A DNA stretch of 64,000 nt from a bacterium. GTDB taxonomy: Bacteria; RUG730; JAAEPJ01. Each line of letters begins with the position of its first letter. Within the stretch, counting starts at the first letter, position 1. The notes under the pieces were generated by a model that saw nothing but the letters and a program-made list of their open reading frames with translations, made no database searches and was not told where the DNA came from. Location: NCBI GenBank assembly GCA_024222485.1, contig JAAEPJ010000494.1, positions 17,168-81,167 of the forward strand, read 5' to 3'. Of the stretch, positions 55,948-64,000 are shown piece by piece. Made by a program: the position numbers and the translations under genes.

Positions 55948-57090
55948 ATGCAATATATAAAAAGAGAATTAGAAAAAACATTAATTAAGTATTTAAATAT
56001 TTTTCCGGCTGTTGCTATTATGGGACCCAGACAATCCGGGAAATCGACTTTCCTGCTTCATCTTTTAAAAGATGATTATAAATATGTGACCTTTGATGAT
56101 TACCGGATGCTAAACTTATTTTATGATGATCCCGAAAAATTTATGCAGATTTATTCAAATAAAGTTATTTTTGATGAAGTACAAAAAGTCCCTGAACTAT
56201 TTAATTATTTAAAAATTGCAATAGATAATGATAGAAACAATTATGGAAAATTTATTTTATCAGGATCAAGCCAATTTATTTTTTTAGATAAAATCAAAGA
56301 AAGTTTAGCCGGTAGAATTGGTTTACTTTCCTTGCTACCGTTTCAATATAGAGAAATTCCCTCGAAATTAAGATCAGAATCTGTTTACAAAGGCAGTTAT
56401 CCTGAACTAATAAATCAAAAATTTTTATACAATGAAGATTGGTATGCTTCATATATTGAAACATATTTGAATAAAGACCTTAAAAGTATTTCTAATATCG
56501 GAGATATTCGAGATTTTAGACGCTTTATTCGTTTGCTTGCAGCAAATACATCTCAAATTTTTACAATGTCAATATTTTCGAGAGAACTAGGTGTTTCAGT
56601 TTCCACGATTAAAAGGTGGGTGGCAATACTTGAAGCTTCTTATATTATTTTTCTTTTACCACCATATTATAAAAATTTTGGGAAAAGAATTATTAAAAGT
56701 CCTAAACTATATTTTTATGATACAGGCTTGGTAAGCTTTTTAACAGGAATTAAAACAGAAGAACTTTATGATAATGGACCGATGGCAGGTGCTATTTTTG
56801 AAAACTATATTGTTTCAGAAATTAAAAAGAAAATACTGCATGATAATAAAAAAACAGAGCTATTTTATTTTAGAACTAGTAATGGTGTAGAAATTGATCT
56901 TATTATTGATTGCGATGAAAATAAAGAATTTATTGAAATAAAAAAAACTTCAAGTTTTAATCCTCGTATGGTTAAAAATATCGAAAATTTTCTTTCAAAA
57001 CAAGATAAGGGCTTTTTATTATATCAAGGGATAAAAATGCCTTATTTGCCAAATATTGAAATTATTCCATACAATGATTATTTGAACTGA
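55948..57090 (+). CDS. AAA ATPase with DUF4143 (orphan mobile-type ATPase)
   Basis: 380 residues. The N-terminal AAA_14 domain has Walker A in AIMGPRQSGKSTFLLHLL, a Walker B-type VIFDEVQKVPELFNYLK and sensor-like FILSGSSQF. The C-terminal half is DUF4143: AANTSQIFTMSIFSRELGVS (winged-helix-like), ILEASYIIFLLPPYYKN, KLYFYDTGLVSFLTGI, and a nuclease-like FYFRTSNGVEIDLIID ending in EFIEIKKT, which resembles the D-ExK core of restriction-fold nucleases. The family is widespread, spreads by transfer and has no firm function. The ATG at 55948 is two codons inside an in-frame TTG. Confidence 0.9.
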   Translation: MQYIKRELEKTLIKYLNIFPAVAIMGPRQSGKSTFLLHLLKDDYKYVTFDDYRMLNLFYDDPEKFMQIYSNKVIFDEVQKVPELFNYLKIAIDNDRNNYGKFILSGSSQFIFLDKIKESLAGRIGLLSLLPFQYREIPSKLRSESVYKGSYPELINQKFLYNEDWYASYIETYLNKDLKSISNIGDIRDFRRFIRLLAANTSQIFTMSIFSRELGVSVSTIKRWVAILEASYIIFLLPPYYKNFGKRIIKSPKLYFYDTGLVSFLTGIKTEELYDNGPMAGAIFENYIVSEIKKKILHDNKKTELFYFRTSNGVEIDLIIDCDENKEFIEIKKTSSFNPRMVKNIENFLSKQDKGFLLYQGIKMPYLPNIEIIPYNDYLN

Positions 57091-57491
57091 TTTTTAAAAA
57101 GATGTGGCAGAAATTAAAATTGAGAATAAAAATTCACCAACATTGTGATCGATTGAACCCTTGAATTGCAACTTAAATACGAAAGAACCTAAATTTTTGG
57201 TTTGTACTTAACTATCTGTGAAAATAGAATATTCTTTTGAATGAATAACTAAACTTATTTCCCAGCTAGCCAGCGTTGTTGCAGCTTCGCTGGTTGTATT
57301 AATTCACATAAAGCCGCGAAGCTGTAACTTTTTTTTAAAAAAAAGCTACTTAGGTTCATTTACTTAACACAAAATCTTCATTTTCTTTGCCTGTCTGGAG
57401 AAAAGAAAGTATAATAACCTATTATAAATTATTTAGTTATTCTAATAATTTCACTTGTATAAATAATAAAAAAATTTCAAAGGAGCGGATA
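57091..57491. other. Spacer with CAGCTTCGCTG repeat, right edge of island
   Basis: No ORF supported. At 57271-57293 it reads CAGCGTTGTTGCAGCTTCGC then TGG, and at 57313-57324 the inverse CCGCGAAGCTG follows, then a T-run/A-run (57330-57344) like those next to the 40754 and 47897 repeats. It separates the island from htpG. Confidence 0.65.
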
Positions 57492-59354
57492 ATGTCGGAG
57501 AATCAAGAAACAAACACGGGTAAAGTACAGGAATTTGAATATAAGGCTGAAATGAAACAGCTTTTGAATATTATTATTCATTCGCTTTATACTCATCCAG
57601 AAATTTTTTTAAGAGAGCTAATCTCTAATTCATCTGATGCTTTAAATAAGGTTAAGTATCTACAGCTAACAAACGATAATATTTTAGATAAAGACAGTGA
57701 GCTTAAAATACAAATTAATATTGATGAGAAAGAGCAGACTTTCACTATTGAAGACAATGGTGTGGGGATGACTCAAGACGATTTAGTAAACAACATCGGC
57801 ACCATTGCAAAATCAGGAACACTTGAGTTTTTAGAAAAGTTGAAAGAAGATAAGAAGGATTCTGGAGATCTCATCGGTCAATTTGGTGTAGGGTTTTATT
57901 CCGCATTTATGGTAACAGATGAAGTTGTGATAGAAACACGGCATGCGGCAAAGGATTCTAAAGGTTTAAAATGGACTTCATCTGGCGATGGTAAATATAT
58001 TATTGAGGAAATTGATAAAGAAACTCGAGGGACAAAAATTTCTTTTAAACTGAATGATAAGTCGAAAGAGTTTGCACAAGAATATAAGGTTAAGAGCATT
58101 GTTACCAAATATTCTAATTTTGCAGATTTTCCAATATTTTTGGCTAAAGATAAGGTCAACACAGTTCAACCACTTTGGCAAAAAAATAAAAATGATATTA
58201 AAAAAGAAGAAGCGGCTGAGTTTTATAAATTTATAACCAATGATTTTGAAGAGCCATTGGATTATTTGCATCTATCTTTAGAAGGTTCCAGTGCGGCTTT
58301 TAATGCCATGTTATTTATTCCTAAAAAAGCACCTTTTGATCTTATGAGAAATAAAGAACATAAAACTGTTCAGCTTTATTGTAATAAAATTATGATTGTA
58401 GATGATTGTAAAAAATTATTGCCGGAATACTTACAGTTTGTAAGAGGGATCGTCGATGCTTCTGGTATTCCACTTAATGTTTCTCGTGAAATGATCCAAG
58501 ACTCACCTATTATTAGTAATATTCAAGATATTTTAACGAGTAAAATAATTGGCTGGATAAAAGATATGCTAGCTAAGGATAAAAGTAAATACCTTGAATT
58601 CTATAAAAATTTTGGTCCATTATTAAAGATGGGGGTTAACACTGATTTTAAAAATAAAGATAAGATCATTGATCTTTTATACTTTGAAAGTTCTACACTT
58701 CCCAAAGGTGAGTTTGTTTCATTGAAAGAATATGTTTTAAAAATGCAAGCAGACCAAAAAGAAATATATTATTTATCAGGTGAATCTCGAGAACAATTAG
58801 AAAAGAACCCTAATTTAGAGTACTTTAAAAAACAGAATATTGAAGTTCTATTTTTATCAGATCCTGTAGATGTATTTGTTGTGCCATCAATCGGAGAGTA
58901 TGATAAAAAGAATATTCAATCAATCGATAAGAGCGATTTAGATATTAAAGATGATCAAGACTCAGAAAAAGAAAATACTGTTTCTGAACCACTTTTAAAC
59001 TTATTTAAAGAAACATTAAAAGAGGAAGTAGAGGATGTCAGGATTTCTAAAAGATTGGTTGATTCAGCAGCAACCCTAGTTGCAGGGACTCAAGGGGTTG
59101 ATAAGCAAATGGAACAGATGATGCGTATGATGGGACAGACACCTGAGGCTACAAAAAAAATTATGGAAATTAATATGAATCATCGTTTGATCAAAAATTT
59201 AGCTAAAAAATATTTATTAAATGCCGATGACCCATTGATCAAAACGACGGTCACTCATTTATTTGAAAGTGCGAAATTGATCGATGGTGATTTAGAGTCA
59301 AAAACAGATTATGTAAAACGAATGCTGACACTGATGGAAAAAGCGACTGAATAG
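57492..59354 (+). CDS. htpG: Hsp90-family chaperone HtpG
   Basis: A cytoplasmic ATP-driven chaperone dimer. The 620 residues have the GHKL ATPase N-domain (HPEIFLRELISNSSDALNKV, IEDNGVGMTQDDLV, GQFGVGFYSAFMV), the middle domain (GIPLNVSREMIQDSPIISNI with the catalytic Arg) and the C-terminal dimerisation domain. The length is normal for bacterial HtpG. I chose the ATG at 57492 because AGGAG lies 6 nt upstream; the longer in-frame opening upstream has no RBS and no homology. Confidence 0.96.
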   Translation: MSENQETNTGKVQEFEYKAEMKQLLNIIIHSLYTHPEIFLRELISNSSDALNKVKYLQLTNDNILDKDSELKIQINIDEKEQTFTIEDNGVGMTQDDLVNNIGTIAKSGTLEFLEKLKEDKKDSGDLIGQFGVGFYSAFMVTDEVVIETRHAAKDSKGLKWTSSGDGKYIIEEIDKETRGTKISFKLNDKSKEFAQEYKVKSIVTKYSNFADFPIFLAKDKVNTVQPLWQKNKNDIKKEEAAEFYKFITNDFEEPLDYLHLSLEGSSAAFNAMLFIPKKAPFDLMRNKEHKTVQLYCNKIMIVDDCKKLLPEYLQFVRGIVDASGIPLNVSREMIQDSPIISNIQDILTSKIIGWIKDMLAKDKSKYLEFYKNFGPLLKMGVNTDFKNKDKIIDLLYFESSTLPKGEFVSLKEYVLKMQADQKEIYYLSGESREQLEKNPNLEYFKKQNIEVLFLSDPVDVFVVPSIGEYDKKNIQSIDKSDLDIKDDQDSEKENTVSEPLLNLFKETLKEEVEDVRISKRLVDSAATLVAGTQGVDKQMEQMMRMMGQTPEATKKIMEINMNHRLIKNLAKKYLLNADDPLIKTTVTHLFESAKLIDGDLESKTDYVKRMLTLMEKATE

Positions 59355-59410
59355 CCTTGGGTTGAAGACTAAAATTACTCTGTTTTTTTTGTGAGAATTT
59401 ATTATGAAGA

Positions 59411-59503
59411 TTTATCAAAAACTTGGTAGGAGGTAACATTAAAGTTTATTGGAGATGCTTTGAGATTATATCTTTGAGTTACCCCCTAGTAAGCTTTGAT
59501 AAA
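59411..59503 (+). repeat. Large imperfect inverted repeat upstream of surface-protein gene
   Basis: TTTATCAAAAACTTGGTAGG (59411-59430) and the following AGGTAAC pair, with few mismatches, with 59478-59503 (GTTACCCCCTAGTAAGCTTT, then GATAAA). About 40 nt lie between. It ends 11 nt before the surface-protein ATG and would place the 5' region of that mRNA in a long hairpin. Confidence 0.7.
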
Positions 59504-59514
59504 AAAATTTACTT

Positions 59515-60906
59515 ATGCAAATTATACAAATAGTTTTAGTGTTCTTATTGTTAGCTAATACATTCATTTATGGATCTTACAATCCTAACTATCTTAAGAG
59601 TGATGATATTACTCAGACTAATTATTTCTATAAATCTGACGGGGAGCAACTGCTTAAAAGTAATGTGTTTGAGGATGGTTCAGGCAAGGTAGGGATTGGA
59701 ACAGCCTCGCCCTTGGTTCAAACGCATATTTACGGCAATGCGGTTGATACGACTTTGGCAATTGAAAAGTCTAATGGCGCTTATTTAGAGTTGATTTCTG
59801 ATGACACAATTGCGGGAATTGTGTATGAAAAAGGTAATGAGTTTCGAATCGTGGATTCAGGCGGTGCGCTTGGTGGTGGCTATCCGGGAGGTGGTATTTT
59901 TACGATAGATGCGAATGGCGATTTTAGCTTTGGCTCTATTATGCAGAGCCCACATGCGAGGGTTACAATAAGTGATAACCTCAAAGGTTCGATTGTTCAC
60001 ACCAGTTTTTATGGTGCTTCAAGTACGAATGATTCAGGAATCACTATGGGTTCTTCTGGAGGTTATCACGGTGGACTGCTTTTAGATGGTTCATCGACTG
60101 GAAAAATGCGTTTTGTATTGGGGGATGTGTCATCGTTGGTGAATAGGCAGTCAAATACAAAGATGGTAATTGATCAAAGTGGAAATGTTGGTATAGGCAC
60201 ATCCAACCCTAGCGGGAATTTTGAAATACATAATGATTATGGTTGGAACCCTGTTAAAGTTTATTTTAGTGTCAATGATGAAAATGGTTACTTTGTTTCA
60301 GGGCAGGAACTAGCCAGGATTGATTTTAGAGGAGATGATGATCAGGTTATGGGGGTATTTGCAAGAATTATGGCGCACTCTGATATTGGTAGCGCTAGCG
60401 GAAGTTCTCCTAGTTATCCGGGGAGATTAAGTTTTTGGACGAATCCTGTTAATTCTAGTACTCCAGTCGAGAGAATGAGAATAGGGCACTCTGGAACTGT
60501 TAGTGTCTGGGGGGCATTATCTAAAGGATCAGGCTCATTCGATATCAAGCACCCTGATCCTAAAAAAGCTGATGATGGGATGCGTTTACGCCATTATTTT
60601 GTGGAAACACCCAGTGCTGGAGGGAATATTTATAAATATTCTTTAGACATGCAAGAGGGGGAAAATAGTGTGCCTTTGCCTGACTATTTTAAACATTTAA
60701 ACAAAGATTCTGTGGTGTTTGTCTCTCCATTGCGCCACTTTGGAGCTGGTTATGGAGAGGTTATTGATAATGATTTAGTAGTTACTGTAAATAAAGCAGG
60801 AGTTTATAATATTTTAATTTTTGCAGATAGAAAGGATGAGTTAGCTATGAAAGATTTTAATAAATATGGGGTTGAATATAAAGCGGAGGGTTACTTAGCT
60901 GTTTAA
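59515..60906 (+). CDS. Secreted tail-fibre-like surface protein (family copy 1)
   Basis: 463 residues with a signal peptide (QIIQIVLVFLLLANTFIYG). The mature start, SYNPNYLKSDDITQTNYFYK, is shared with copy 2. Several GNVGIGT.NP-type motifs (SGKVGIGTASP, SGNVGIGTSNPSGNFEIHND) occur, which are typical of phage tail-fibre-like and S74-chaperone proteins. The C-terminus (VFVSPLRHFGAGYGEV, YNILIFADRKDELAMKDFNK) is a conserved tail domain of this family. It is likely exported and surface-exposed. No RBS of normal strength precedes the ATG. Confidence 0.75.
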   Translation: MQIIQIVLVFLLLANTFIYGSYNPNYLKSDDITQTNYFYKSDGEQLLKSNVFEDGSGKVGIGTASPLVQTHIYGNAVDTTLAIEKSNGAYLELISDDTIAGIVYEKGNEFRIVDSGGALGGGYPGGGIFTIDANGDFSFGSIMQSPHARVTISDNLKGSIVHTSFYGASSTNDSGITMGSSGGYHGGLLLDGSSTGKMRFVLGDVSSLVNRQSNTKMVIDQSGNVGIGTSNPSGNFEIHNDYGWNPVKVYFSVNDENGYFVSGQELARIDFRGDDDQVMGVFARIMAHSDIGSASGSSPSYPGRLSFWTNPVNSSTPVERMRIGHSGTVSVWGALSKGSGSFDIKHPDPKKADDGMRLRHYFVETPSAGGNIYKYSLDMQEGENSVPLPDYFKHLNKDSVVFVSPLRHFGAGYGEVIDNDLVVTVNKAGVYNILIFADRKDELAMKDFNKYGVEYKAEGYLAV

Positions 60907-61135
60907 TTTTCCTGCTCTTATAAAGATAAAGGAGATATGTAAGTGCTATATTCTGATAGATCAAAAATATATAAAATTTTATTTTACTATTAAGATACTT
61001 TTCTTCTGGGTTGTTATTTTTTTGAGAAAAAGGGGTAGATTAGAACAAGTATTTTTTATTGATTTTTGAAAATTTTGAGTTATATTAAAGGAGGAAAAGG
61101 TTTATATTGGATAAGTAGGTGTAATAATAAAAATA

Positions 61136-63620
61136 ATGACAGTGCTTATTTTACTAAGTAAGACATTTATTTATGGCTCGTATAATCCTAATTATGTTAA
61201 GAGTGATGATATAACCCAGACGAATTATTTCTATAAATCGGATGGAGAAAAACTAAAAAAAAGTAATGTGTTTGAGAATGGCTCAGGCAATGTAGGCATA
61301 GGCGAAGCCAGCCCTTCTCAAGCTTTAGATATTATAGGTTCCCTAGAAATTGAAGAAACAACTTCTAGTACAACAGGAGTTATTTATAAGGATGGTTTTC
61401 ACTTTCTACATAATTATGGCGCTAATAATGTTTTTCTTGGATATTTTTCTGGTAATTTTACAATGACAGGAGGAGATAATACAGCAGTAGGCAGGGGAAC
61501 CTTATTCTCAAATACTACTGGGACAGACAATACAGCCTTAGGTTATACGGCTCTTAGCCTTAACACAACAGGTTTTAATAATGCAGTCTTAGGCTCTGGA
61601 GCGTTAAAAAGTGTATCAACAGGTAGCAATAATACAGCAATAGGCTTTGAGGCAGGAGTCAACCTGACTACAGGAGATAATAATATTATAATAGGGAAAA
61701 GTGCTTTAGCAACTTCTGCAACAGGTAGCAATCAGCTTAATATTGGCAATCTTATCTATGGCGACTTAAGTGCAGGGAATATTGGGATAGGGATAACAAG
61801 TCCAAACCAAATGTTGGATGTAGGAGGAATAATAAGATCTCATGATGATACGGCTGGAGATGAGGCTACGGATTACATAGAAATGAGTCATGGAGGAACA
61901 AACGCATATATTAATTGGGTCAGTGTTGAGGGCGGAACTAATGATAGATTAGACTTTAGGTTTGATGGATCTACTAAGGCATCAATAACTAGTGGTGGCA
62001 ATGTGGGCATAGGGATAATTAATGCAATAAGCAAACTACATGTTTATGAAAATACAAATAATGTAGGAACTACTGCAGGACTAACTGTCGAAAACGATGG
62101 AAGTAGTGGTGATGCTCTAATCCAATTTTTATTAACAGGAACTCAAAGATGGGTTATGGGAATAGATCATAATGGCAGTGATGAGTTTAGGATAGCTGAT
62201 AGCACAGACCTTTCTTCTGATACTCGTTTTACGATTAGTCCTTCTAACCGCCAAGTATCAATATTTGGAGACTTGCATGTAGAAGATTTTTTTTCTTTAA
62301 TTACTATAAGGGACTCAGATACAACTGTAAATGCAGGGCAATGGCTGGGAGGTCTTCTTTTTCAGATTTCGGATCCAGATTTGCCAGGGGATGGAGACCT
62401 TGCTATTATAAGTGTGGGTCATGGTGGAAGTGACGGCTCTCCTGATGGGGAAATAGTTTTTTCACCAGGAACTAATGGCATTTTAACTGATGAAATGTAT
62501 ATTAATAATACCAATGTTCTTATTCCTAGCAACAATCTTGGGGTAAGGACTAGTAATGCAAGCATTGATCTAGCAGTTGGAGATAGCGATACTGGAATAA
62601 ACTGGATAAGTGATGGAAGGTTAGAGTTTGAAAGCAATAATACAAGAGTAATGGCATTTGATAGTTCCAGAAATATCGTTATTGGGAGTCATAATATTAT
62701 AGGAGGAGCAGAACTATCTGGTTTATCAGAGGCATTAATATTTTCTAATTCTAATGCTTATGCAACCAATAAATATCTTGCAGCTGTATGGGAGGATGGG
62801 AGTAATAATCATCAAATTGGTTTTGAGTTTGACTACTATACTGGCTCAGGTGGAACAGGAACTACACACTCAAGGATATATGTTATATCAAATGCAGCTG
62901 ACCATCAGGCAATTAATGGAGCTAATGCTCAGAGACTAATAGCTTTTTATAGTAATGGAGCTGCATCCAAAAGTGGTGGAGGAACCTGGGCTTTATATCT
63001 GACGAAAGGGTAAAAAAAGATATTCAAGATCTAGATACTAAAGAAGCTCTAGAAAAAATGTTGCTTTTAAGCCCTAAAACATTTAAATGGATTAACCCAG
63101 CTGAGCACCAGGATCAAACAGAGGATATAGCTGGAGTTATGGCTCAAAACTTGGAAAGTGTATTTCCAGACTGTGTTGTATCGCTGCCCATAGATAGTGA
63201 TAAGGCAGACTATAACCTTGTGGATGGAGAAGCCAAAAATGTTAGCTATACCAATAGTTTTACAGCTTTTATTATTGCTTCTATACAAGAGCTAAATAAA
63301 AAAATAGATGCTAATATAAAAATGGATAATAGAGAAAAAAGTGGATATAAGGATCAGCTCGATTTAAAAGTAGGGAAAAATATAAAAGAACTTCCCAATG
63401 ATTATAAAGGCTTAGATAAAGATGCTATTGTTTATGTTGTCCCCTTTAAACATTTTGGAAGTGGCTGGGGAGAAGTAAAGGATAATCAGTTAGAACTTCA
63501 TGTTTCTCAAGCAGGAACTTATAATGTTTTAGTTTTTGCGGATAGTAAGGATGAGTTGCTATGAAAGATTGTAATAAATAGGGGGTTGAGTATAAAGCGG
63601 AGGGTGATTTATTCGTTTAA
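61136..63620 (+). pseudogene. Tail-fibre-like surface protein, family copy 2, decayed
   Basis: It shares the start SYNPNYVKSDDITQTNYFYK with copy 1. It then adds YadA-head-like repeats (NTAVGRGTLFSNTTGTDNTA, NNAVLGSGALKSVSTG) and GNVGIG repeats. Homology to the S74 autochaperone (SDERVKKDIQDLDTKEALEK, FKWINPAEHQDQTEDIAG, AQNLESVFPD) begins at 62998, in a different frame from the ORF that stops at 63013. A later one-base deletion near 63556 and a TAG near 63578 separate the family tail (KAEG then DLFV, stop at 63618). The start codon is weak and has lost the basic residues of the signal peptide. Confidence 0.8.
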
Positions 63621-63785
63621 TTGTTCTTGCTTTTATAAAGAAAAGGAAAGATTAGGTGTTATGTTCTGATAGATTTAAAAGACAGTAAAGATAACTTTAA
63701 TATTAAGGTTATTCTATGCTGATTGTTTTTTTTAAGTATGTGTTAAATAGAAAGAGTATGTTTTATATTGTTTAAGGAACGAGCA

Positions 63786-63868
63786 ATGAAAGTGATAAAA
63801 ATAATATTAATGCTTGTATTATTAAGTAAGACATTTATTTATGGCTTGTATAAGCCTAATTTTTGTAA
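63786..63868 (+). pseudogene. Tail-fibre-like surface protein, family copy 3, cut by IS
   Basis: A short 5' remnant: MKVIKIILMLVLLSKTFIYG, then LYKPNF, the same signal peptide and start as copies 1 and 2. It breaks off at 63868, where an insertion sequence end begins. The frame runs on into the IS and stops at 63930-63932. Confidence 0.85.
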
Positions 63869-64000
63869 TGTACCCCTTTTAGTCAAGAAAAAAATGGGAG
63901 AGTTTTATAAAGCAACTTTAAGTTCTTTATGATAATATTGATTAGGTGTTAAATAATTAAGGCTCTGATGTGGAAAATCATAATTATAATCATTTATCCA
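63869..64000 (-). mobile_element. IS3-type insertion sequence, left end (cut by window)
   Basis: Starts TGTACCCCTTTTAGTCAAG at 63869, with the TG-type terminal bases of IS3-like elements. Inside it, on the minus strand, is the end of an integrase-core transposase. It interrupts surface-protein copy 3. The other end is outside the window. Confidence 0.75.
63905..64000 (-). CDS. IS3-family transposase, C-terminal part
   Basis: 31 codons plus a stop (63905-63907): WINDYNYDFPHQSLNYLTPN, then QYYHKELKVAL. The DYNYxxPHxSLxYLTPxxY signature marks the end of IS3/IS481 integrase-core (rve) transposases. The rest of the gene lies beyond the window. Confidence 0.88.
   Translation of the reverse strand, partial: WINDYNYDFPHQSLNYLTPNQYYHKELKVAL

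Noticed and set aside
57387-57491. N-terminal extension of HtpG
   Set aside because: No RBS, no homology, and a strong AGGAG precedes the internal ATG at 57492.
62998-63015. Programmed ribosomal frameshift in surface-protein copy 2
   Set aside because: No slippery heptamer is visible at the junction, and two further inactivating lesions lie downstream, so decay or sequence error is more likely.

Overview
This window is AT-rich DNA from a diderm (outer-membrane-bearing) bacterium. It has a LolC/E-LolD lipoprotein export pair, an IspE (MEP pathway) gene, SpoVG, a GuaB3-type IMPDH relative and two giant secreted proteins (about 4048 and 2331 residues) that share an N-terminal domain with an NDLHC..Y.VQ motif. 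From memory, giant secreted proteins with a related N-terminal motif are a hallmark of the candidate phylum Omnitrophota, so I place it there tentatively. No rRNA or marker tree was available to confirm this.

Layout. 1-2.5 kb: a minus-strand operon of spoVG (cut by the window edge), ispE and a TPR protein. 2.9-5 kb: a short biotinyl-domain (AccB-like) protein, whose biotin lysine is replaced by Asn, and lysS. 5-17.2 kb: giant protein 1, with a Lys-rich 43-residue tandem repeat region and a possible OTU-like cysteine protease region. 17.3-24.5 kb: lolC/E, lolD, ilvE, pheT and an LtaS-like membrane sulfatase. 24.5-26.3 kb: guaB3 and dut on the minus strand. 26.5-35.3 kb: a fermentation cluster (hydroxyacyl-CoA dehydrogenase, thiolase, Pta, butyrate kinase, 3-hydroxybutyryl-CoA dehydrogenase, acetyl-CoA synthetase, acetoacetate decarboxylase). 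It links acetyl-CoA/acetoacetyl-CoA chemistry to substrate-level ATP, but no crotonase or acyl-CoA dehydrogenase is in the window. 35.4-40.8 kb: rplM-rpsI, a broken TRL-like lipoprotein gene, an aspartate-type aminotransferase, a homocitrate/Re-citrate synthase-like gene, tRNA-Val(GAC) and rsmH. 40.9-47.9 kb: giant protein 2, flanked by about 65-bp direct repeats.

47.9-57.4 kb is an accessory island of decayed genes: a frameshifted cytosine DNA methyltransferase running into an adenine methylase fragment, an unknown minus-strand membrane-anchored protein, a decayed GAF-GGDEF gene, a SEC-C protein and a partial duplicate of it, an orphan HigA-type antitoxin, a DUF4160-DUF2442 pair, a frameshifted Xre regulator and a DUF4143 ATPase. 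Hairpin repeats with a CAGCTTCGCTG core recur across and around it. 57.5-59.4 kb is htpG. 59.5-64 kb is a tandem family of three secreted tail-fibre-like surface proteins: the first is intact, the second is broken by frameshifts and a stop, and the third is cut by an IS3-type insertion sequence running off the window.

The contrast is striking. Two enormous secreted ORFs (12.1 and 7.0 kb) are fully open, while much smaller genes in the neighbouring island are broken repeatedly. The giant proteins are therefore probably maintained by selection, and they are the best candidates here for an undescribed system.
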